Shown: in pieces, positions 29,484 to 41,086 of the stretch
Position numbering within the stretch: position 1 is the stretch's first letter
How the letters are laid out: every line of letters begins with the position of its first letter
NCBI GenBank assembly: GCA_037693485.1
Contig: CM075349.1
Coordinates: 66,815,001-66,879,000, forward strand
Length of the DNA: 64,000 bases
Origin: Kitagawia praeruptora
Taxonomy: Eukaryota; Streptophyta; Magnoliopsida; Apiales; Apiaceae
Direction: 5' to 3'
Position numbers and translations under genes: made by a program
Notes under the pieces: generated by a model
The model's input: only the letters and a program-made list of their open reading frames with translations
Databases searched by the model: none
Told to the model about the DNA's origin: nothing

Positions 29484-32400
29484 ATGGCCTCAACCAACCA
29501 ACCTCCAGAGATTCATCTCCCTCGCGATGGCCTGGTCTCCGATCATTCTTCAGGTAATTTTGTGGGTGAAAAATGTTTGTAGGATATCAAACTGTGGTGT
29601 GGGTGTGTTCTGTTTTGAGTTTAATTTTGAAGGTTTTTAATCTTATTTGCAATTTATCATTTGTGGCTTGGTCGCCTCTGTGCCGTAGACTCACAGTTGC
29701 GCCACAAGAGGCAGGGGCAAACATTCTTCAGCTTGATCCACTAATTAAGACACTGAATGAATGAGGGCGCATATTTGTGAGATTAAAAAATGATACCTAG
29801 GATGAATGAGAGCATAGGTACATAATCCAATGTTATTTAGTAAACAAGCAGGTTATAATTTGGAATGCAAATATAGTGAGCTTAGTTGTGCTCCATCCAC
29901 TGCTTGGTAGAGGGTCAAATATAAAATAGAGCTCAATCTATTAGTACTGCAGTGACCTCAAGTTACAGTCCCTGCCAGCCTGCTATTTGCATAATCCCAT
30001 ACATTTAACCAGCTGTTGAGCAATCTGTTAGTACTACAGTGACCTCAGGTTACAGTCCCTGCCAGCTCGCTATTTGCACGATCCCATACATCTAATCGGT
30101 TGTTTATACAAGTAATTTATAAACATTGATATAACAGTTCAATATATTTCTGCATATGTCAATGTTGTTGACCATAGATTTTTAATTTAATATGTCAATA
30201 TTAGGGAACTTGTTATGTTATGTCAATCAAATGTTCCTCCAGATGCCGTCGCCTAGGCTCGACTTACCGAGGTAGGCACCTTGCTGATAAATCCACTTCA
30301 CATTTTAATGCATGGAAAGACAGTTCAAGTTTAGCCAATTAGTGACTTTCGTCTCCCTTAGGAATTCGTAACACAGCCTGAAGCCTTCAACTAAATGACA
30401 GGAAGGTATTACGTAACCTCTTTAATCTCCACTATAGTGATAGTATCCACTAAGTACTATTAAGATGCTCGGTCAAAATTTTTATTATTAATTATGGAAG
30501 ATGGCAATACTACGAAGATAAACCTTAGGCTGAGTTGTTATACAAGTGCATATATATATATATGTATATATGTGAATTCTTTATTTAACACGAGCATATA
30601 TATGTATATATGTATACATATATATATATATATATATATATTTAAAATTCGAACTCCAGACATTCTTTATTTAACACGAGCATATATATATATATATGTA
30701 TATATGTGAATGTGACCAAATGGCCTTCACCTTTTCATGCATTGCCAACCTCCAAAGTGCAAAATGCCAAGCTGCAGCCTGCAGGAAATGGGAAACTAGG
30801 CATGATTGATACTATGACCTATTTGTTTCTCAGTTTAAGTTAAAAAAAAATATTTTTGTATTATAGATTAACGACTATTTGTCTAATAATTTGGTTTAAA
30901 TGATTGATTAGTCGATAATTAATCTCGTTGGTATTGGTATTTATGTATATAAATTATATGTAAATGTTTAAAAATATCAATCAGATAATATACATTAAAA
31001 TAGTTACTCTTTTTTATTCTAAATCAAATAGTTACTCCTTTTGGTAATTAGCTAGCCACACACTCTCTATAACTTGTTGATGTATTCCCATTTCCTACCA
31101 ACGAAGAATTCAACCTAATTAAATTTCTTAATTTAGACCGACTTATGGTTTAGAAATTTCGTTGAGTGGAATAATTAGGTGTTTTGCAACAACAAATCGT
31201 AATTGTTCAAAATTCAACTTTGCAACAACATATTTAGCTTTGTATAAAATTCATCTTGGGGTTCTGTGTATATATTTTGTGACTCGTTCTCCTTAATTTG
31301 TTTGATTTCAATTGTCACTATTTTCGTTTTAGGACTACGTTAAAATTATACTATAAATTAAGTAGTAAGTGATAAACCGTTGACCAAGTAGTTAAAATGA
31401 CGAACATTCGTCCATGTCTCTGTGTATGCTAGAGCATACATTAATACTATAACTAATTAAGGATGGCCCGAATATGAGGAAGACCTGCATGTGAAACCAA
31501 TAATCATACATTAAATCACTAGCAACTATTTATACCAGACAATCATATTTCTTGTAATTAATTCATTACCTCTTAAAAATCCCAGAGTAGGACTTGCAAA
31601 ATGGGTAATTTGTGGAGATATTCCTTTGAGGAAGTTCTATGTGCATCTACAATACCACATAATGGAAAAGAAAGATGAGAGAAACTGTTAACATAGCATA
31701 TTGTGAACATTATAGACCTTAATACTTTCTAATTTACATATTAACGGTGATCCACAAGAAAAAATATAGCTATTCTAATTTCTACAGCGTAACCACTGAT
31801 CTAAAAACTGACATATTTATTATTGCCTCACTAAACACCTCTACAAATAACTATTAAAGGTTAGGTGACGGTCTAGGAGAAGTGTACTCTAAATATTTGG
31901 TTTTGATTTTTTGTCTTACTTTCTGCCAAAAACATTATATTTCCCGTTGTATTGCTCAAGGCTGTGTACATAAAACGTTCTGATGTTTTTGTTGTCTGTG
32001 TGTGCTAATGGCAGGTAAGGCTGCAGATGTTCCAACAAGGAAGAGGGGACGCCCTCCAATTGCATTAACTGAGGACGTTTTGGAGCAGAGGAGATTGTCG
32101 AGGCTGAGGGTTAATGCCTCCCGGCCAAGAGGTGAGTCATGGCAGAAAGCTTTTATTCTTTGTTATCGTTGACTTGCCCACCCGTTTTCCATGTGGACTA
32201 CCGGCTGCAACTGGCGTTAAGACCTTTGGGTTTGTGTCCCCAGCCGCAGTCCTAAAATAAACGGAATTTTTATAGTTGCATGATGTCACAGAATGTTTGG
32301 AAAAATGGGGAATGGCATCCAACGAGGGTATTACCAAATGATTATATATGAACATGGTACCGCGATGAGGAAGAGTCATCCGGGTTCCTGACTTTGTGAA

Positions 32401-35135
32401 GTGTTTTACCATATAAATATGTACGCCCGTATATGTTGTCATATGCATCCTATTATTCAATTTTAATACTTTTCCTGAACTTTTCAATTTCTAACCACAA
32501 ATAGGTGAAAAAACTTGGGCCATGGCATGAACAAAGGGTACATTAAATATTTTGTTGCCGAACCTTTGTCTTAATATGTGCCAACATCTTTTTTTTAATT
32601 TCACTCAAGTTTGGGTGCAGAAAACGTTATGATTATGTTTGTGTATGTGCATGACAGTTGAAGATGGTGATGTTCCATCAAGGAAGAGGGGACGTCCTCC
32701 AATTCCCCTGACTGAAGAACTTTTAGACCAGAGAAGAGTGTCCAAACAGAGGGCTAATGCCTCCCGGACAGAAGGTTAGTCATCACATGAATATTTTCTA
32801 CTTTGTTACCATTTACTTGGGTAGTCATTTTGCGGGTCGCTTCCCGCCCGTTGTTCCCTTTCATCCTCATGTTTTTCATATACATGTGTGCATTTAGAGT
32901 TCTTATATATGCAAGATTATTTTGAATATTGTCCTGGTCGTCTGCGTGGTGGCGATGAATTGTGGTTGAATGGTGAATGGGTCCCAACCATGACTTTCTA
33001 GCTTAAAATTAGTACTGTTTGGCAATACATCTTCTCAATATGGGTTGCTTATATGATTTTGTATTTGAAACCAGGTCAGGGCCCTACTCGAAAGCGAGGC
33101 AGGCCTAGGCATGTCCGCACTGAAAGTGTCCTTGAGCTCCGGGGTTCCTCAAGGACAGAGGTCCATGGCTTGCAGTCCCAGGGTAAGCCCACCTAGCAAG
33201 TATTTATTTTTTACAGTGAGAACTTGTAAAAACCAAAGCACATATTGCATTCACATCAACAGCTTCCTTTGCACTTCTTCCCTTTACCGAATTGGGCAAT
33301 TAGTTTAGTTATCAACTACATTTCTCGAAGATGTAAATTTAGATTAAACGGGTTTTTTTTGTGCCTTACCCTGAACAAGAGGGGGCAGGGTAAATTTAGT
33401 TTTCTCCCCATGTGTTTAGAGAGCACATGGTAACCAAATTTGGACATTACGCAAAAGCCTAGCCACACAAGACTTGTGGCGGATGTAATTTTTCTCATTG
33501 TAATGCAACTAACTATTGATACTTTGGCGTTAATAAACCCGCCTGTTTAATTAGAAAAATTGTTGCCAAGAATGTTATGAAAATTTTAAAAAAAATTAAC
33601 AAATTCCCAGTAGTATAAGTTACTTACATACGGGTGGAACATAAGAATTGAAATTACAAGACCAAGCTGCAAACAAACTTCCAAGGATTAGATTTGGTGA
33701 TTCCAAAGGCATGCGACTTTAAAATATAAATTTTTGATAATAACACGGAGAGCCCCTTAAATGGTGCCTACAGAAATTCCAAACGTCATTTTTTTGCTAA
33801 ATTTAATTCTCCATAATTGCAAATAATTACCGTCCTCCCACTTTACCATGTGATTAACTTGAATGAAGCTCAAATATACAACATAAAATAATAAACAAAT
33901 TAGCATCAAGTAAAATTAAAAAAAAACACCATTGAAAATTATACTTGTAAATTGGTATAATTTTGAGCTTTTTACAATAATCTTTGGTCGATGTGGATCC
34001 CTACGACATAATTTGCAAGCACCGTTAATTTTTTTTAAAACCATTTTTATGTTACATATTGTCTAACCACATGTAATGTCATTATTTTTAGGGAGCTTGT
34101 ATTTCATGGCTTTTAAATGTTTGTTCACGTCGACTATTTTTAATTCAGTATTTTAAATGAGAATGGAGGAATTAGTAACATTGAAAATATACAATGTATA
34201 CTGTTCTTTGAAAGAATCCTCTCATAAATATAAATAGTAAGGATATGCATTTGCAGAATTTGACTTGCCTTCACTTTAAGTCCAGGCCCTATCAAATATT
34301 ACTTTCTTCGTGTTTCAAAATTTTGGTCTATCTGTGCTTCAGAAATATAGTTTTGCCTCCAAGTTTGCCTGACATCTGCATTTAGCATCCTTGTTCATTT
34401 ATGCAGAGACCGAGTCAAATGGAATGGTCAATGTAAATCATGCTTCAGGCAGCAATCCATCAACAGGTATTGCCCAAGGTGCCAACTGTTCTATTTTAAC
34501 AAACAAAGTAATCAATAGCAACAGGCCTAAGGCATGGCTATATCTTACTCCGTAGGTTTAGTTGTGGAGAAATAAATTTAGGCGTAAGTAGAAATGTTTA
34601 CCCCCATTTCCTTGTTTCGTAAATCTATTGACTACTTTATTTGTTAGATGCAATTTAATTGATTGTTACCTATAATGAGGCGCATTCGGTTGTTTGAAAT
34701 TCGCCAACAATAGTGTCCATGGATGGTCCCATTACATGGTAATGAAAGCCTGTCTGGCCGGTACAAGTTTATGCTTATTACACTATCTCCCTCCATCACC
34801 CTTTCTTCTGATGCTTATATTGTTGTTGCAACCAGGTAACGTGTCCACACCCAGTCTTCAGGAGAGCGAAACCGTACCTCCTGCCTCTACTGACGTGGGA
34901 GAAACAAAAGGAGGTATTATTTTCTGCGCACCACCCTCATCTAATGCACCAGACCACAATCTGCGTAATGTGTTTACCCACATTTATAAACTAATTTTAT
35001 TGCTTTTTACCCTTCTTGCGATCCTGTGGTTGCTTAGTATTTATGCGGGTAATTTAAATGGGCCACCTACTTTCTTGGGTTTTGCAGAATCTCGACGGAT
35101 GCGTAATTCCATAGAACGCAAAAAAAAAGATTTTA
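29484..35135 (+). CDS. Helitron RepHel N-terminal exons 1-7, with AT-hook exons
   Basis: Seven short exons can be placed by consensus splice sites, all separated by phase-1 introns: 29484-29553 (start MASTNQPPEIHLPRDG), 32015-32131, 32658-32774, 33075-33182, 34407-34466, 34836-34913 and 35088-35135. Exons 2, 3 and 4 are copies of each other: each carries an AT-hook-like RKRGRPP or RKRGRPR followed by a similar TE-x-x-LE/LD segment, and exons 2 and 3 are both exactly 117 nt. Plant Helitron proteins often have basic, AT-hook-like N-termini, thought to bind DNA. Exon 7 is basic (SRRMRNSIERKKK). Exon joins were deduced by eye; the reading stays open across all seven. Confidence 0.62.
29554..32014 (+). 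other. First intron of the Helitron gene, with local repeats
   Basis: This 2.46 kb intron (GTAATT...GGCAG) has no supported ORF. An 87-88 bp unit with CAGTGACCTCAAGTTACAGT is duplicated in tandem at about 29936-30110. TA-rich microsatellite stretches at about 30545-30710 are flanked by two copies of ATTCTTTATTTAACACGAGC. The ORF at 30494-30709 is only the microsatellite read through. Confidence 0.6.
33183..34406 (+). other. Intron 4 of the Helitron gene
   Basis: This is AT-rich intronic sequence between the GTAAGC donor after exon 4 and the TATGCAG acceptor before exon 5. I see no ORF, terminal repeat or recognised element in it. Confidence 0.55.
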
Positions 35136-36645
35136 GTAAGACTTTGTTCTACCTTTATTGCATAGTCTGAGTAAAATAAGTTTATCCTATATGCATAATT
35201 TATTATTGCTCCGGCACTTAACGTTGGTTCAACACTACAGTGGAAAACAATACCATTCTTCATCTTGGAAAACAAGAAGAAACATGTGGTTTTTGTAAGG
35301 CCAAGGTCTGGGCTGCTGAATTCACGGGTAGGCATATAGGTATAGGTCCAAAGGGATATTCAATATGTTGTGGCAAGGGGAAGGTACAATTGCCTCTATT
35401 GCACGAACCTCCTCATGAATTAAGTTCAGTGATAAGCTCTAGCGGGGTAAGGTCAACCGGGTACTTCAACAAGAGTCTTGTTTATAACAATATTTTTGCC
35501 TTCTGTTCTTTTGGTGGTAACGTTGATCATTCGGTGAATAATGGCAAAGGGCCCATTTGTCTTTCGCGTGAGTGGGCGCATATATCATAGCCTTGGATCC
35601 TTGGTTCCCCCCGATGGTCGGTCCCCTAAATTTGCACAATTGTACAAGTATGATCCTCAGGAGGCTGTGGCTCAGCGGGTCAACTTTCCAGGAAGGGCCG
35701 GGGAAGTTGACTCCGTTATAGTGGCCATATTACAAGAAATGTTGGAACGTGATAATGTCTTGGTGGGTGTTTTTAAATAGCGAAGGGAGCGTTTTATAGG
35801 TGCTCAACCAGAACCGGTTGGCCTACGTTTATTGGAAAGAAGGACAACTGACGGTCGTTTTGAGAACATTCTAACTTCTAATGACTATAAGTTCGAGGAC
35901 CGTCCTCCTACTAATGGCTATGAATTTGCTGGGCTGGTGGTGGATAATTACTTTGTAAATTGTAGGGATGTGGTTGCTGAGCATAAAAGGAATGGTTTGC
36001 AACATATTAGTGAGATGCATTCTTCGTACATGTCACTACAATACCCTTTACTATTCCCATTTGGGGAAGATGGATATAGAACCAACATTAAACACCGTAA
36101 TGCAACCAACACTGATGGCCGTAGGAATGATACAGTGAGCATGCGAGAATATTATGCATATCGGTCACATTATCGAATTGGTGAAGGCCATACGTTATTG
36201 CTTGGGGGGCGCCTATTCCTGCAGTTTGTGGTGGATGCTTGGTGTTCTGTGGAGCGTGGTAGATTGACTTGGGTGCAGACGCATCAATCTACTATACGTT
36301 TTGATCTTTATAATAATGTTGTTGACAGCTTTAGACGTGGTGATGTGGATGCTACAGATGTTGGGAAACGCGTGATATTACCATCCAGTTTCACCGGTGG
36401 GTACAGATACATGCAACAGAACTTTCAGGATTCATTGGCCGTGTGCAAATAATATGGCCATCCAGACTTATTCATCACTTTTACTTGCAATCCAAAATGG
36501 GATGAAATACAAGAAGCGGTTCAGTATGCAGGCTCCCGTGATGCCTCTGTACGACCAGATCTTGTCGCCCGGGTGTTTAAAATGAAGCTTGATGCTATGA
36601 TAAATGACTTCACCAAAAACCATGTCCTTGGTCGTGTCCTTGCAG

Positions 36646-37752
36646 GTATTCCTTCTGTTTGTTTAACCATAACTAACTTGCAATTCTTTCAACACTTGGT
36701 GCTTGTAAGCTTTTACTTGCAATGCTTGTAACCAGGAAATGAGATTTACATTACATGTAAATGCATGATCAATTTTTTTAACTGCTTTCCTAAGGTTTAG
36801 GTCATTTTAGATATGTAATACACGTATTCCTTTTGAGGTAGCCATGTACTATGATATTGTGTTTGTTTATATCCCGGATAATAAATGAACTTTTTTTGGA
36901 TAAAAAACCGGATCATAACAGGAATTTAGTATAACATTAAGCATATAGCATGCCCATAAATTTTAATCCTCGTACACAATTATTTTGGTAAATCTACGTT
37001 TTTTTAGTTTCAGTCATAATATGGATGACAAGCTTATGGACTTTATAGATATAATATGTATGTGAATAGCTCTCTGTCTCATATTAAAATGATTATTTTC
37101 TAACCAAGCATATTTTGGAATTTTTTGTTGCTACAACATTTACATTCATTCACTAACTTATTGACATGTAAAGTACTCCCGGTATTAAAACCACAAGAGG
37201 CCACTAAAAAATTAAATATTTTGGGAATTTTTCTTTCGATGTTTTTAATATTTTTTACCAACTAAGTTAGAAATGGGTTGAGGCTGACATTACATGACTT
37301 TCTTTGTTTATGCAATTATTAAAATATAAATGTTATTATTTTTTATTAACAATTACTTCTTTTTACTAGGCCATGATCTATTTGAAGATCCGTCATGCAC
37401 CGAGTCAACATTAAAATTTAAAAATTAATAGACTATTGACAATCTATTTAATCAATAAATAGTATTTAAACATGTATTTAATAAATATGTACTATGTAAT
37501 AATGCTATGGAGTACATATGAAGTTTGGCAGGAAGCTAGGAAAAGTTAACTCCTCGTAACAACCCCAATTACCATAATTACTTGCTTACTTCTTCAATCC
37601 ATCATCTTATATGCTTTTACTGTCTTCTTCATCAATCCTAATATTTATTTGCTATCCTTTGAAAAAACGGGATGACATATTATGGACACTTCTATTCCCT
37701 TGCTCATTTTGTGTAGTTGTTAACTGCAACTAATGTTGACATATGATTCCAG
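36646..37752 (+). other. Intron 8 of the Helitron gene
   Basis: AT-rich intron from a GTATTC donor to an ATTCCAG acceptor. No ORF or mobile element is recognised inside. Confidence 0.6.
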
Positions 37753-38108
37753 TGGTTTATACAGTGGAGTTTCAAAAACGTGGTCTGCCGCATGCCCATA
37801 TTGTGCTATGGTTAGCTACTCCTGACAAGCTGCTAACTATGGAAGACATCGATAATGTCATAAGTGCTGAAATTCCAGATAAAATGACCGACCCAATGGG
37901 GTACAAGGCTGTCTCACAGTTTATGATGCATGGGCCATGTGGAACGGCAAATCCTAAATGCCCATGCATGTCAAACGGTCATTGCACAAAATAGTATCCA
38001 AAGCCTTTCAGTAATACTACAGTTATGGATGATGATGGCTATGCCCTTTATAGGAGGAGGGATACAAAAAAAAACCGTTGAGTGCAACGGCATTCACTTG
38101 GATAACAG

Positions 38109-38419
38109 GTAACAATTTACCAATAATAGAATTAGACTGGAAACCTCAAAGCCCCATTATAAACAACTTTACCCACCCCTCACAATACTACATTGTTACA
38201 CCTAACTTTATTACATTCAAGGGGTCATGCATTACCTGTGTAAAATGTTTTTAATGGTGTATGTGCATCAACAATTTCAAGCTAGAATCAAAATGACACT
38301 TTTAAAAACAAACCCTATTTGCTTGGGTGGACATACAAATTTATCATTTTGTTTGTTTTTAAATCCGTATTATTCAATTGGCAACTTCTAACTCCTTTCT
38401 AATTATTTTCATGTATCAG
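38109..38419 (+). other. Intron 9 of the Helitron gene
   Basis: About 310 bases between the donor after LDN and the acceptor TGTATCAG. Its removal joins an arginine codon split as AG and G. No other feature is seen. Confidence 0.6.
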
Positions 38420-38682
38420 GCATGTGGTCCCTTACCATCGTGGCCTCCTTGTCAAATACCAAGGCCACATCAATGTGGAATGGTGTAATCGTTCACTTGC
38501 AATAAAATATTTGTTTAAATATATTGGTAAGGGTCCTGATACGGCAACAATTCGGTTGGAGAAGGGCATCCAAAATCTACCCAACACTGATGAAGCATCC
38601 ACAACCACAAAAAAAGGGTCCCGATGAAGTACACAACTATCTTTTATGCCGATATGTCTCAGCAGCCGAGTCATGTTGGTGA

Positions 38683-40239
38683 TTATTTGAGTTCCCCATA
38701 CATCATAGGGAACCCTTTGTGCAGCGATTATACTTCCACTTAGAAAATGAGCAGGAGGTCAGATTTCGCGATAACGAGACTTTGCCTGAGGTTCTTCGCA
38801 GAGTTGATCCTAATGGAACAATGTTCCTTCAATGGATGTTGAATAACCAACATGATGAGGTTGGTAGGGATTTGATATTTATCAAGTACCTAACAAAGTT
38901 TAGATGGGATGCATCTGCTAAACAATGGTTCCGCCGGAAACAAAATATTGATGTTGTTGAACGTATGGTTTATGCACATCCTGCCTCTGGAGAACGGTTC
39001 TATATGCGGTTACTGTTAAACATTGTTGTTGGGGTGCAAAGATTTGAAGATATCAGAACTATTGACGTAACTGTTTACCCTACCTACAAAGATGCATGCT
39101 TCCACCGAGGTTTGCTTGAATCTGATCAAGAATGGCATGTTGCTCTAGATGACGCGGCTCTATGTGCAAGTGCCTCTCAACTACGTGATTTATTCATTAC
39201 TTTGTTAGTTTTCTATGAAATTAGCAACCCGTTAGAGCTCTGGGAAAGGCATTGGGTGGACCTAGCAGATGATATTGAATATACAAGACGTAAATGGACC
39301 AATTTGCCAAATTTGAAAATAAGTTTTGCTGACAAGCAAATGCTGGCTCTTGAAGCCATTAGTGACCTTTTAAAGCAATATGGGAAAAAATTGTCTGATT
39401 ACCCTGGTTTACCTGAGCTTAATACCGTATCCCCTACTAAATATAGGAATCATTTATTGTTGGAAGAGATGATGTATGACTGCGAACAACTAAGACTAAA
39501 GGCACATGAGGGTTTACACTGTTTGAACCAGATGCAATGCATCATCTTTGATGAAATTGTGGAATCTGTACATATGGATGCATGTGGTTTCTACTTTGTG
39601 TATGGCCCTGGTGGCACTGGAAAGACCTTCTTGTGGTCTACTATTATAGCAAAGCTTAGAAGCGAGGGGAAAATAGTGCTCGCTGTTGCATCATCTGGCA
39701 TCGCTTCTCTTCTCATTGAAGGTGGTCGAACAGCTCACTCACGGTTCAAAATCCCGATAGATTCCAATGAATTTACCTGCTGTGAAATTAAACAGAGCAC
39801 GTACCTCGCAGAATTAATATGCAACACCAGCTTGGTCATATGGGATGAGGCTCCAATGACTCACCATTTTGTATTCGAAGCTGTTGATCGAACGTTCCGT
39901 GATATACGCTCAAAGCTTCGTGAGGATGCACGGAATTTGCCATTTGGTGGACTGACCATGCTCCTAGGGGGTGATTTCTGCCAAATTCTACCCGTGATTC
40001 CTAAGAAAGGCCACAAGGAAATTGTGGCAGCAACCATCAGCAAATCGAAGCTGTGGCAATTCTGTAAGGTATTCAGGCTTCATGAGAACATGCGGATTGA
40101 AACCAATGTTCCACATGTTACGATTGGTGGGAAAAAGGTACATTTTAGAGAATGGGTCCTCGCTGTGGGAGATGGTTTAGAACATACAATTGCAATTGGT
40201 GATGACCCGGAGCCAACATGGATAAGGCTACCCGACGAG
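38683..40239 (+). CDS. Helitron PIF1-type helicase, main exon
   Basis: This part of exon 10 is open from the TGA at 38680 to a GTAACC donor at 40240. It holds the link between Rep and helicase, then the PIF1-like domain: Walker A GPGGTGKT near 39604, Walker B in VIWDEAPM near 39836 and the GGDFCQILPVIPK box near 39969. The helicase unwinds DNA during rolling-circle transfer. The frame is intact, unlike the Rep part just upstream. An ORF that appears to continue to 40548 reads through the intron into the Retand LTR and is not real. The true continuation is the exon at 52511. Confidence 0.88.
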
Positions 40240-40351
40240 GTAACCCCTTCGATCTTTGGTTCATTTCATGAAAGTTGCTTCTACTCACATAAACATGCTG
40301 CAACAATCCTATCAAAGGCACTAAATTTCCTAGAAAAGGCTACATACCAGG

Positions 40352-40994
40352 TGATAGGCCATAAACAGCCAAGGCCCAACAAGGAGCCCAAAACAATAAG
40401 CAAATCATCTCATGAGAATAAGAATGGCCAAGCCCAGAGTAGTGGACCCCGGGCCCGGCGCCACCACGACGTGGCATGGTCCCCACCCCGGACTAGGGGA
40501 CCCCCCGACTTGTGGCACTCAGTATACGTGGCACCCCACCTCAGCTGACACTCCTATTTGTGGCGCTGACCAACACTAAAAGACAAGGGAAGACACATGC
40601 CAGATCATGCCCACCACAATATGGCCACACTCCAGTCAATGGTCACCCCAGACAAGGCCACGTGTCCTACATCCCGGGAATTCAGCGGCTTGTCCCCCAG
40701 ATCCAACGGTCGGGGGTGAAGGTAACCTACCCCTAAACCCTAGGCCTAGGGCTATAAATACCCCTAGTAAATAGGGTTTAGGGGTTAGCCATTATTACAC
40801 ACCTACACACATTTATTACTTTGTGATACTCTACTTGATTACTATCTTCCAAAGCCAACTCTTACTCTCACGCCGGAGGCACCTCGGGGCCAAACCCCCC
40901 CTCCGGTGTTGTTTTGCAGATACCCCACTACAGCTACACCACTTCCGAGATAGGAGTTGGCGAGGAAGTACCCGATCAAGATACAGAGTTATCA
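40352..40994 (+). repeat. 5' LTR of Retand-1
   Basis: It starts TGATAGGCCATAAACAGCC and ends ACAGAGTTATCA, 643 bp, the same length as the 3' LTR. A TATA box (CTATAAATA) lies at about 40752-40760, so transcription should start near 40785. CCCGGG and CCGG sites are frequent. Confidence 0.95.
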
Positions 40995-41013
40995 TTGGCG
41001 CTAGAAGGAGGGG
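40995..41013 (+). other. Primer-binding site of Retand-1
   Basis: Directly after the LTR comes TTGGCGCTAGAAGGAGGGG. The TGG start pairs with the CCA end of a tRNA, as required. I did not identify the tRNA. The 3' LTR is not followed by this sequence, which confirms orientation. Confidence 0.85.
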
Positions 41014-41086
41014 TGAACCTCCGAACTCCAGAACCCCGAACCAACAGCCAAACTGAAACAACCCGAACTACCTAAAACCGCAAACC

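Larger units (their letters stand above)
35241..38679 (+). pseudogene. Helitron Rep region (zinc finger, Helitron-like N domain, HUH nuclease), multiply broken
   Basis: Exon 8 (35241-36645) starts with a cysteine cluster (CGFCKAKVW) and the Helitron-like N domain ending GHPDLFITFTCNPKW. Exon 9 (37753-38108) has the HUH site in GLPHAHIVLWL. Exon 10 begins at 38420 with HVVPYHRGLL and the catalytic tyrosine region IKYLFKYIGKG. The Rep nicks and rejoins single strands during rolling-circle transposition. Breaks seen: a one-base insertion near 35545, TAG 35778-35780, TAA 36450-36452, TAG 37992-37994, an extra A in an A-run near 38070, an extra base near 38612 and TGA 38680-38682. Splice sites agree with family structure. 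This copy cannot make an active Rep. Confidence 0.82.

Noticed and set aside
30494..30709. ORF of tyrosine and isoleucine repeats
   Set aside because: It is a TA microsatellite read through inside an intron.
38719..40548. Helicase ORF extending to 40548
   Set aside because: The last 309 bases read through an intron donor and into the Retand LTR; the real exon ends at 40239.
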